DNA of 64,000 nt from Thalassia testudinum (taxonomy: Eukaryota; Streptophyta; Magnoliopsida; Alismatales; Hydrocharitaceae). How positions within the stretch are numbered: position 1 is the first letter of the stretch; each line of letters opens with the position of its first letter. This document shows positions 46,499 to 56,776 of the stretch, piece after piece. A program made the position numbers and the translations under genes. The DNA lies in the NCBI GenBank assembly GCA_037157565.1, contig JAZHRO010000063.1, positions 9,096,001-9,160,000 of the forward strand, written 5' to 3'. Below the pieces are notes generated by a model that was given only the letters and a program-made list of their open reading frames with translations, was not told the origin of the DNA and searched no databases.

Positions 46499-48745
46499 TG
46501 ATCAGGCTTTTGCGCAGTTTGTAAAATTAGGGTTTTATCATTGTAATGCACAAAAACTGTTTCGCTTTAAATTTCTAAACCTAGATAGGGGGTATCTAGG
46601 GTCATCCAAGGAGGCAATTTGTTTGCAAAATCGAGTCTCTTGCTTGGAAATAGAAATCACCTTTCTTTTTGGTATCTTTTAATATATAATTTTTATAGTT
46701 TTGAAATAATAGGCACTTGCAAAGTTAATTGCGAAAAAGCAATCTACACCTAATTCACTAAACTATTACCAAGGTGAAAAGTATGGCCTCTCCCTAAGCT
46801 CACTCTAGGTACGTTGAGGCCTAGAGTAATTAGGAAGAGGAAGTGAAAAAGTGCTAGAACAAAGGTAGAGCAATTGCGACAGAAAATGAAAAGAAAGCAA
46901 ATTGATTTGATAGAATTTGTGTTTTACAAAAACATGTAGAGGAATGCTTCTACTTGAAATGAAAAATATAAAAGAAATAAAAACATAAATCCTTTTCCAA
47001 AATCTGGTGAAGAAGAGAGTCTTCTTGCTCCAATCCTAGTTGCTCTTTGGCTTGAAAAGAAGGTCACCTTCTTCTCCTTCTTTGAATGGCTCCTCCTGGC
47101 AAGCCCTAAAGGGGGCATGCCTACTTGACTCCTCCAAGGTGGAAGCTTCCACCTTAGTTGCTCCTCCAAGGGTGGGCATGCACCACCCTTGTTCTCCTTC
47201 AATGGTTGGCCGTCCTCATTGAATGAAGAGAGTCTCCTCCTTGGCGAGGCACAAGGAAGAAGAGAGAATGGGAAGAAGGCACCAAGGGGGCGGGTAGGAT
47301 GCCCCCTTAATCTTCTTCTCTTCTTCTCCTTCCTTGGCTGTGGGTTATAGGTAGAATTAGGGTGGAAAATATACTAAGGGAGGATGATCAAATGGTGGTG
47401 GTTATAGGTCTTTTTATCTAGTAGGATGGGGGTTGTAGGTGGCTCTTGGAATGGATGGATAGGATGGGACTCTAGGGTAGTTAGTTGATCCTAGGGTCAT
47501 TAGGGTTTGGCACCAACTTAAGGGTGGTGGTTACCACCTTTGGTGCCTCTTGAGTTGGTGCCAAAAATGGGGTTCTATAAGGGTATGGGTTGGAGCCAAC
47601 ACATGGAGGGTGGAGATGATTTGGGTGGTGGAGTGTAGGGCTAGGACTAGGTTAGAGTTGGTGCCAATTAGGAGGGTTTCTAGAAGGTTAGTTTGGCACC
47701 AAGTATAAGTGTCTTTTGGAGGAGGTTGAGGGGTGAAGGGATTGCTATGGTTGGCGCCAAAGGTAGGATGGACTCGGTAGCTTAGGTGAACTTAGGGTTA
47801 GGGTTATTTGGTGGAGTTGTTTGGGTAGGATTTTAGGGTGGTGGATGGCCAAGGGAGCTGGAGCTTAGCTAAGCTAGCTTAGCTAGTAGTAGGGTAGAGG
47901 AGTAGGCAAATGGAGCTAGAGTTTGAGGAGAGGAGATGAGAAAGAGAAGTTTGGAGTTGAGCTAGAGCTAGATCTGGTAGCTGCTGAAGAAGATGGAATG
48001 GAGCCACTTTAGCAGGCTTAGCTCGCTAGTTCTTTGCTAGCTGCGAAGCCAAGCTAAAGTAAGCTAGCTTCTGCTAAGGTATGCTGAGGTGAGTTGGGTC
48101 TGATATTCCTGGGGATGACCTAGCTAGTTGGAGTAGCTAAGGTGGCCTAGCTCAACTAAGTTGAGCTAGGCTGAATCCCCAAGAGCTCGACTTGAGCTTG
48201 CTAAGCTAAGATGAAGTCATCTTTAGCTGGCTGGAGTTGAGTGGAGCTGGATACAGCTAGTCCTGAGCTGATGTGAACTCCAGTCAACTCAGCTGAGCTG
48301 GCTAGAGCTCCAAGTGAACTAATGGGAGCTGAGATGAGCTAGACTCAACTAAGCTGAGCTGAATTTGAGCTGACTTGAGCTAAGGTGAGCTCAGATGAGC
48401 TCTCTTGAGTTTTCATTCAACTAAGATGTGCTGAATGGAGTTAAGATGAGCTAACCCTAGTTCAAGTGAGTTGGAATCCAGTTGTGGTGAGCTGGAACAA
48501 GCTGGGTCCCAGTTGGTTTGAGCTTCTCCTTCACCAGTTGCCTTCCTGAGTGCTAGGGTTCTAGGGATCTGACAATCTAGTTAACCCTAATACTCAAATA
48601 AACACATTAAAAAGACAACAAAAAGTATAATGCATGCCTAACCTAATTTATGCCTAATGTAGCCCAAAAACCCATTTGCAGAGTTAAATTCCTATGAGCT
48701 AGGTTTGTTTCAATGCATAAGAATATGATAAACTGGTATTTATCA
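46499..48745 (-). mobile_element. Element 3 3' LTR
   Basis: TGATCAGGCTTTTG ... GGTATTTATCA, 2247 bp. Nearly identical to 57121-58110 in its middle third but clearly diverged at both ends. U5 box on the - strand GCCTCCTTGGATGACCCTAG (about 46595-46618). The 92-codon - strand ORF at 46924-47202 is identical in the other LTR only because that zone is identical. Confidence 0.92.
47855..48530. repeat. AGCT-rich degenerate repeat, 3' LTR copy
   Basis: Dense runs of AGCT, GAGCTGAG and TTAGCTAAGC over about 0.7 kb, in the U3 part of the LTR. Because AGCT is its own reverse complement, the zone can fold in many ways. Confidence 0.85.
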
Positions 48746-49082
48746 CACCCCCATGCTTATCTTTTGCTAGTCTCTTAGAAAAACTTTAATTTCTACAAAA
48801 TGAAATTTTGGGAAAATCTAATTTTTTCGATTTTTGAGGAGAAAGAGTTTACGGGATGTTGGTTGATCCAAACAAAGGAGGTACGAGATTTGTTAAAGAT
48901 AAACATCGGGATTTTTTTTCAGATCCAAAAATTAGACAAAAATAGGATTAATATATCCTCCAAAAAATTCATAGATTAACTCCTTGTTAATTCAGATGAC
49001 TCAAAATTTTTGTATTTAGGATTTTTTTGGCTCTTGAATCTGATTCGCAACTTGTAATAACCTTTAAAACTTTGTGTCTATT
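48746..49082 (-). promoter_or_regulatory. Element 3 polypurine tract and 3' end of internal region
   Basis: - strand polypurine tract AAGCATGGGGGTG (48746-48758), preceded by a weak stem-loop (48761-48783, arms with two mismatches and two G-U pairs). The remainder to 49082 is AT-rich and empty. Confidence 0.65.
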
Positions 49083-51203
49083 TGATTGCACAGCAATTAT
49101 AGGTCTTAATTGTCCAAAATTAGGCTAGGACATAGCATAAGTTAGGGTAGTTCATGCATGCATAAGCATTATTTGCATCTTTACTGTTCCTCTTATAGCT
49201 ATGCATAGAATAATGCTATAATATACTAATCAGGTGCATTATATAAATTGCAGGAAATAAGAAGCTTAGGAACTGGATCTGAGGCTTGATCTAAAGCTGG
49301 ACCTAAAGCTAGAGCTGCAACAAAGCTAGAGCAGAAAACCTAGAATAAGAATGTAGTAGACAATAATGTAAGGGGTTGAGGTTTGTTATTCTATCAAGCA
49401 GAAATAAAGTAGTAAATTACGAAGAACCTAGGTCCATCCTAGCCCTAGGATAGCCTAGAAGCTTTCCCAAGCCTTAGCAACCCTTAGATTAGGTCACTAT
49501 ACCCTAGGAAGCCCTAAAGCCCTACTTCCAGCCTATATCTGGACGTCCAGATGAGTTATAGGATGTCCAAAACCCTTAGCCACAACCCGCACACCTCAAA
49601 CCCACTTCTGCAGCATTATAAGACGTTCAAACACTTGGTCAAACGTCCAATTTTTGTAGACAGAACCTTGATTCTTCGCTAACTCTGATTGGACATCTAG
49701 ACAATAAGTCTGAACTTCTAATTTTTCACTATAAGACGTCTAGAAACTTTATTAGATGTCTGGTACTGTCCTCCAATTCCTATTTTGGAATTCAAGCCTT
49801 GATCTTGAATTTCTAGGTCCCTAAACCCAATTCTAACCCCCTAGAAACCTAAATTAAGGTGCCCTAACCCTAGTACATCACCTCTAGACCTCCCTAAGAA
49901 CTTAAGTAGGCCCTCACTAAACCTAATTGACTTGGATCATAGTCAATTTCATCAGCCTATTCAATTGGACTCATTGAGTCCAATTGAGCCATGATCTCAG
50001 CACACACTATCCAATTGGACTTAGTGAGAGTCCAATTGACCTAGACATAACTTAATTGAGTTTTTTTACTCTCAATTAGGATTTCACACACCAATTAAAC
50101 TTGTATCAAGTTTAATTTCATTTTACCTTAATGAATTAGGGTTTGCAACCCTAATTTAAGACCTACCTTGACCTAAACTTACTACAACCTAGCCTGATCG
50201 ACCTAGCCACCTAGGTTTCGACCCACACACACCCACACACACCATCTACATGAAAATACCTAGCCTAAGTTCTCTAGAAGTCTCTACCATGTATTGTTTC
50301 CTTGGTTGCATTCAATTTTTAGATCCACCAAATGTGGATCTAAAAACCACCCATCCATCCTCTCTCTCACTCTCCCACAAGCTCCCACCATTGGCCTCTC
50401 TAGAGAATTACATAACTCTTTAGAGAGCTTCCCTTAGGTCTATAAAAAGACCTAAGGGGTGGCCATTTGGTCCATCTTGGTCTCTTGGCTTTATTCCACC
50501 TCCATTACTCCACCTCCATCTCCACGAGCACAACATGGCATCTCCATGACCTCCACGCCAAGCCTAGATCACCTTCAACCTCTCTCCAAGGGCCATCCTA
50601 CCCACCATTGGCCTCCCCTCTTTCTCTTCTCACCCATTCAAAGGCAAACGGAGCCCACCTCCGAATACCCTTCATTCTGTTAGCTAGATAAGTAGCATAG
50701 TTCTTCATAGATTAATGTTTTATTACTGCTTGGTAGTGTAGCTCCTTACTTCTCCCCTAATGATGCATGCAAAATTCCCCATAGATTCATGTATGCAGTC
50801 GTTTTCTAATATTTGTTAGTTTTTACATTCCCTGTACAAGCATTCCACTACCGGTGCTCTGCAACTCTGTTATCATCATCTTTATATATATATGTTGAAA
50901 ATCACCAAGTGCATGATTATCATCTTTTGGTGTGATTAAAGTTGCATGTTTTCAATTTGTAATTTTCTGGCAATAGCATGTCATGCATCAATACGAACTT
51001 AGCATCAATCTACATGTGATTTTGAATAAGTAGAGCGAGCAAGATCGATTTCTAATTTGCATTTCCAAAATGCCTCCCAGAGATGAATGACCAGGACTCC
51101 AAGTCTCGTTATCTTTATAAATTACTTTTGACAAGCATTTTCACGCACTATACTACGATGAGATCTCTGATTTCAAAACATGTGCAAGAACCACTATTTG
51201 TCA
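49083..51203 (+). mobile_element. Gypsy solo LTR inside element 3
   Basis: Starts TGATTGCACAGCAATTATAG and ends ACCACTATTTGTCA; 2121 bp. Its end matches the LTR end of element 2 (ACTATACTACGAT, then CACTTGTCA), and its start that of elements 1, 2 and 6. TATA box TATAAAAAGA at 50441-50450 and U5 box GCCTCCCAGAGATGAATGAC at 51071-51090. No internal sequence adjoins. Flanks CTATT and CTGTG match at 3 of 5, so the target duplication is doubtful. The ORFs at 50459-50691 are LTR transcript-leader text. Confidence 0.75.
50441..50450 (+). promoter_or_regulatory. LTR TATA box
   Basis: TATAAAAAGA in the solo LTR, about 1.36 kb from its start; the likely core promoter of that family. Confidence 0.55.
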
Positions 51204-52271
51204 CTGTGCTTGTGAAAAGCCAACATTTATAAGGGTAGTTTTTGGTTTAAAACTTTTTTTTTCTCTCCTCCATGCTTATTTTTAGCTTAGTTTTACAATA
51301 GATGTGTCAGTATCATCATTTCCATTAACAAGCCTCAAGGGGGCTCTGGCACCAGTACTTCAAGATAGCACTATCCATGACACCACCCAGGAGCTCACAA
51401 CCTCAAAACACAACGCGATGCAAAGGGGCGCTCCAAACAAACTCAAGCTCTTGCTCCGACACTACGAATAGAGAACCACCCAAGACACTTGAGCAGCAAA
51501 AATGAGCTTTTAGTGCTCGATCTAAAGATATGAAATATAGATATAGAGCAGCACTGAGGCGGTAACATTTTGACATCACATCCTCAAGGAGGCATTTTCC
51601 TCCTTCTCAGTGGTGGGAACTCAAACCAATGATCTGCTTCAGACTTTTATTAAGGCCAAACAAGGGGGGTTTTCTAATTTTTAGTTTTTTTAGGTGTTGG
51701 CTTGTGTGAGAATTTTGACACAAGAAATTTTGCATTAGATGCAAATTTTTGAATCAGAAACTAAGCCAGATACTTTCCATATTACAAAAGAGGATCAAGT
51801 CACCTAAACTCTCATGAGTTTAGGTGGAATTTTAGCAAAGGATATTTGATCTAGTCTAAAGATAGACCCTAAAATTCTAATGATCAGGTTCGTATCCTTA
51901 TCCCTAGTTTGTTAAAGATTAAATCTCATTGTACCAAAAGTGAGTTTTCAACCTTAGTCCTGATTTCAAAATTTTCCTCAAAAAGTTTTCAACTTTTTTA
52001 TCTTTTTGGGGATGTATGCAGGAAGATAAAACAAAGCAACTAAAGAAAAATGTGTGTTTTTAGGTTTTGAAAATCCTAAATCGATCATCAAAATTTTAAA
52101 ATCACCCCCCCATGCTTATGATATGCAATATCCGCATGCATTAGGAGGGAAAAGGGATTACCTTAGTGAAAGGAGGTCGATTTTAGGATGGCCAAAACCT
52201 GGAAAAAGAAAGGGAAAAAGAAACAGGAAAAATGATGGGTACCTCCCATCCAATGCTATCTTTTACACCAT
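51204..52271 (-). other. Element 3 3' non-coding region
   Basis: No gene. On the - strand it contains the post-pol motif GGATGGGAGGTACCC (about 52236-52250) and an internal purine tract TAAGCATGGGGGGG (52104-52118). AT-rich, unassigned DNA follows. Another purine-like word (AAGCATGGAGGAGAG) lies at about 51263-51277. Confidence 0.55.
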
Positions 52272-52745
52272 TCAATCGAGAGTGAAGGTATGCATGGAAG
52301 ATAGAAAATCATGTAAATAGTTGAACACCTGGATGCCCGCATAAAAGGGGTCTTCTTCTAGATCCCTAGAAAGTTGAGTGGTATAAAGATGGGGATCAAA
52401 ATTTGATGGAAAATGGTAGGTGTAGCCCGAGTCTGGCCATGGTTTTAATTCAGGGTGAATGCCAAACTCGGGCGAGTTTGGTGGTAGGTCCAGGTGAAAG
52501 GGGGTGGGAGAGAAATGATGAGAGGTAGGTGGGGTTAGTGTCCAAGGGCTGGTTGAGAGAAAAGTGGGTGGGTTAGAGGAATAATCAGGGGGATCATCAG
52601 TAAGAGATTGTTGTGGAAGACAAGTCTCCAACTTAAGGATTTCGTCGACCATGGATTCTGAGTCAGATTCCTCGAAAAAGTTGTGGTCGAGAAGGGTATC
52701 TGCCAACATAGTCTCCACCAAATTTGAAATTTCAGTATTTGAGTC
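52272..52745 (-). pseudogene. Element 3 acidic/proline-rich tail after protease
   Basis: Open frame 52272-52721: starts with acidic text (LLDHNFFEESDSESMVDEIL), then Pro/Ser/Thr-rich segments. It resembles in position and composition the PR-RT linker of element 1 (18726-19180) and the acidic region of element 2. It stops before any RT motif. Same phase as the protease, separated by a stop near 52746. Confidence 0.6.
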
Positions 52746-53386
52746 CTAAAAAATGTTATCATCATGGAATCGCTTGGAGGATTTGAAAATATCAAGAGTG
52801 ATAGTTTGGCTTGTGCAGGTGATATCCATTTTGCCTTTGTGGAAATTGATATTTGCCCTTGCAGTGACCAAAAAGGGTCTTCCAAGAATTATAGGGGCAT
52901 TCATCAAAGATTCGAGTACCTCAATGTCAAGGAACTGAAAGTCTGCAGGGAAGACACAATTCTGGAGCTTGACCAAAACATCCTCGACAATCCCATGAGG
53001 TTTGATTGTAGATCGATTGGCTAATTGAAGGGTAACCTCAATAGGTTTTAATTCACCAATCTGAAATTCTTCAAATAAAATCATGGGAATGATATTAATT
53101 GAGGTAGTAAGACCAAGGAGGGCACGATCAAAGGTAGTATCATCAATAATCACGGAAATTAATGGCACACCGGGATCTTTCATCTTAGGAGGCAACTTGC
53201 TCTGTATGATAGAGCTTACTATCTCCGAAAGATGCACCTATCTTAGATTTTTGGCCTGCCCTTTTGGAGTACAGATCTCCTTCAAAAATTTGGTATAGGC
53301 AGGTATATACTTAGGAGAGGGATATTGATTTGAACTTGCCTGAATAAATCCATGAGTTCTTCTATGGTGGGCTTAGATTTCCTTTT
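52746..53386 (-). pseudogene. Element 3 retropepsin
   Basis: - strand: VHLSEIVSSIIQSKLPPKMKD, then ALLGLTTSINIIP where the active site is expected, then ADFQFLDIEV and IILGRPFLVTA. The catalytic D-L-G of relatives reads G-L-T, so the active-site Asp is lost as well as the frame being damaged. A TAG precedes VHLSE at about 53238. Homology to the proteases of elements 1, 2 and 4 is plain. Confidence 0.85.
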
Positions 53387-55079
53387 TCAATTGGTGGTGG
53401 GGTGGAGAGCTTGTGGAAAAGGGATAGGAGTCATGTCCTGAGATTTTTGTGCTTCTTTTTCTTCTTGATGTGGGAGTTCAGAGTCAATTTGCACTAGAAT
53501 GTGGATTTCACCAGGTTGTTGTGAAGGCCCGAGATCAGTGATGGTTTTCCCACTCCTCAACGTAACTGCATGTGCAGTCAGATTATTATTTGGAGGTGGG
53601 GGGGCCTGTTGTTGTGGAAACCTAGGAGGCTGCTGAGGTGATGGATTTATGGGAGGTTGGTTATGAAAGTTTTTATTTCTGCCCGGATATTGGTTCCTAG
53701 GGTTGGGCATGGGTTCGGATGGAAGATGTCCTACAGGCCTTTGATTGGGAATAACCCCAATCTGATTATTTAGATTTGTGATGGTGTGGGTTACTTCTGT
53801 CATCTTATTCTGCATATCCTACAGGGTTTTCATCATCTGGGCATTGATGTCTTGCTGAGATGGCCCAGGATGAAAGGTCGAGATAGTTGTAATTCCCCAG
53901 TGAATCATAGAAAGCCTCAGAATATTGATAATAATCAGCAGGGGTAGTGTTGAGATTGTGCAAATTTTCTCTTCATGGAATGTTAGGCTGGGTCAAATGT
54001 GGATTGTGTGGAGCTTGAGTTGGTGTGGCAAATCTTTCCTCAATTTTCTTTTGATTAATGTGCATCTGGTCAAGTTTTTTTGCTGTCATTTGAAGATCGT
54101 CTTAGGTAACAGGAATGGATTAAGTGCCTATTTCATGAACACCGAATTGTGGGTTTGAAGGTCTGCAAAATGTGTGCATGGAAGCTTGATTAAATGAGTT
54201 TTCACTCATTTCTTCAAATAGTTCGTAGGCACTTTCAGCATCCTTATTCAAGAAGTTGTCGCCACACGATGTGTCGATGAAATGTCGAATTTGATCTTCT
54301 ATACCATGATAGAAGATCTACACGAGCTGCCATAAAGGAATCTCGTGGTGCGAACAACTTTTTAAGAGATCTTGGAATTTTTCCCAAGAATCATGAAAAC
54401 TCTCACCAGATTTTTGTTGGAAGGTCGTAATAGATCTTCGTAAAGAATTTGTATGACCTATAGGAAAGAATTTATTGAGGAAGGCACTCTTGAGCTAAGG
54501 CCATGTGGTAATGGGTTGACCAATGGTCCTGAACCAGTAAGCAGCCTTATCTTTAAGAGATAATGGAAATTAGCCACATCAGCCATAGGTCTTCTTGCAC
54601 ATTACGGGAACGGGTTGTTTGTGCAAGAAGAGTTAACTCTTCAAGGTGGTTGAATGGGTCTTCCCTAGGAAGGCATGGAAATGTTTAATCAGGTTCAGAA
54701 CTGCTGGCTTGATCTCGAAATCCCCTTTAGGAATGACCACCCTCGGTAGTTTCTCATAGTAAGAAGGATCATAAAAATCTTTGAGGAATAGTAAGCTACT
54801 GACGGGGTGGTGAGTTTGGCCTTTGGTTGGCTAGGTTTTAGATATTCCTAGTCAACAATTGTTGATTGGCGTTAAGTTGAGCAATCTGCTCAGCCATCAA
54901 GGTGTAGAGATCAAGCGGGGGGGTTGTTGTTGTGACTGAGGCATAACAGCATTAGGAAGTTCCAAGTGCTGGAAGTCAAAGGTGGGGGGATTTTGGGTGG
55001 ATGGGTCAAAATTGGGATTAAAGCTAGGATTAGAAGTGGAAGTGGATGGGTTAGTGGACCTGTTTTGTTGATTTTCCAT
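53387..55079 (-). pseudogene. gag: Element 3 gag
   Basis: Start MENQQNRSTNP at about 55079. In broken phases the - strand shows FPLSLKDKAAYWF (capsid core), LKSAFLNKFFPIGH, KSCSHHEIPLWQLV, then FYHGIEDQIRHF, SCGDNFLNKDAESAYELFEE and a Pro/Gln-rich tail. Several TAG stops lie where relatives have Gln (for example before LKSAFL and after WQLV), plus TAA and TGA. Unlike element 2, the capsid core is retained. No zinc-knuckle pattern was seen. Confidence 0.82.
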
Positions 55080-56750
55080 TTTTTTAGAAGAAGAAGAAGA
55101 AGACAGAAAAAGCGATCTTTTAGCGCGGGGGGCAAAATCAAAGGGTCCCTCCAAGTGTGGATTTTGGGACCATCGCCCGTGCATAAAAGGGAAGAATAGG
55201 AGGGGAGGAGAAGAGATGGAGATGATAGAAAGTGTGTAATCAATCAATCAAAATTTCTAGACCTAGCTTAAGTGTGACTCCCTAAAAATTAACCTAAGAC
55301 TTGCTTTACCAAGGAAATAAGAATTCAATAGTGAATACCCATTCTATCAACAAATTTGACCAAGTTGAATAAGGGGAGGGTTGGGCCCAAGCATATCCCA
55401 GGAAAATCCCCAAGGGCTTGTGTAAACCCAAGCCCGGTCGTTTGACACGGCCCCTCAGCTTGTCACCAAATATAGATGAAAGAATTGGTATTAACTAGAG
55501 AAAACTTAGGGCCTAGATAGCAAGCCTAAGTTCATGAAACCTTAGGGGTCAAATTACTACAAATTTTAGTTAGGTCTAAGAGACTAGAGTGCACATGGAA
55601 TGTGGAGGGCATTGAATAGGGTATTGCTCTATCATTTCAATTTTTATGATGTGTGCAGGAATTGGAAAGTGATTCCAATATCAAACAAGTTGTCACACAG
55701 TTTTTGTTTGTTTTTTCTATTTTAGGATTTAATTTAACTTAATGTGTTTTAGGGTTTCCATTCTAAAGCTTCAAACAAGTTAGATATTCCACACAAAAAG
55801 GAAAAATAGGTTATGCTGGTGATGATATATTTCCGTTATATTGTGGGAGTAAGAAAGAAAGAAACCCTAATTGAATTTGGCCCTTAAATAGAAAATTAAC
55901 TACTAATGAACTGCTTCAGGCTTTTTCTTTTAAAGTAGTGGTCTAAAAAAGGAAAACAACACCACTACTGTATGGAAAATTAAATAAGGATTCCAAAAAT
56001 ATTTTTTGGGATTTTAGGAATTTTTTTGATATTTTTAAAATGTTTTTCTTTATGTTGGTGTCAAAGTCCAGAAATGATACCTGAGGGTATTTTGGACGTT
56101 TTAATACCACCACCGACCTCAAAAAAATTTTGTGAATTTATATGATGTGTAGAATTTCACAAGTATTCCAGAAAGTGAAATTTCACAAAAATTGAATGAG
56201 TATAAAAATTTTTAAAATTCTCAGACAGTAGCTAAATAGGAAGATTAGAGGAGAAGACCCCTCTATAGTCCAAGACTTTTTAAAAATATTATACAAATCC
56301 AATTACTCTAAAATTTGCAACAGATATTCCTCACTTGATTTGAAATCACTAGGTGAAATTTCAAGATTTTTAGAGCCTGTGGTGTTGAGAATTGATTTTT
56401 GAAGTCTAGACAAAAGTCTGGACCCGAAAATCAGACTACCAACACTTGAAGTGGAGTGGTGTTTAATGATGCAAACAAGCAATCTATTGAATTTTAAATG
56501 AAACCACTCCACTTAAATTAATTGTTTGAGATCCTGAAAGCCAAGTTTAATGTATTTATGGTAGTTTTTAAAGAATTGTGTGACAATGAAAGAGGAACCA
56601 ACCTGAAATCTTAGGAAAGAAAAGGGACTTTAAGCTCTTGCTTCCAAAATCCTGCCTTCTTCCTGTAGTTCCTACACAAAGGAGAGAAAGAGAGAAAAAG
56701 GGGATGAGATCCACTCAACAAGCAAGAGAAATAAATGAATGCAAAGTTGT
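55080..56750 (-). other. Element 3 leader
   Basis: No gene. Contains the box GTCGTTTGACACGGCCCCTC, then AGCTTGTCACCA (55436-55467), closely matched in element 5 at 23095-23126. Otherwise AT-rich. The ORFs on both strands at 54966-55247 overlap the gag start and the leader. Confidence 0.55.
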
Positions 56751-56771
56751 GCCTCCCCATCAACGGCACCA
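56751..56771 (-). promoter_or_regulatory. Element 3 primer-binding site
   Basis: - strand TGGTGCCGTTGATGGGGAGG; tRNA-Asp type with changes in the core. It is five bases from the LTR start at 56777. Confidence 0.85.
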
Positions 56772-56776
56772 AAAAG

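Noticed and set aside
46924..47202. 92-codon ORF found identically at 57184-57462
   Set aside because: It lies in the nearly identical LTR core, so identity reflects the DNA, not protein selection.
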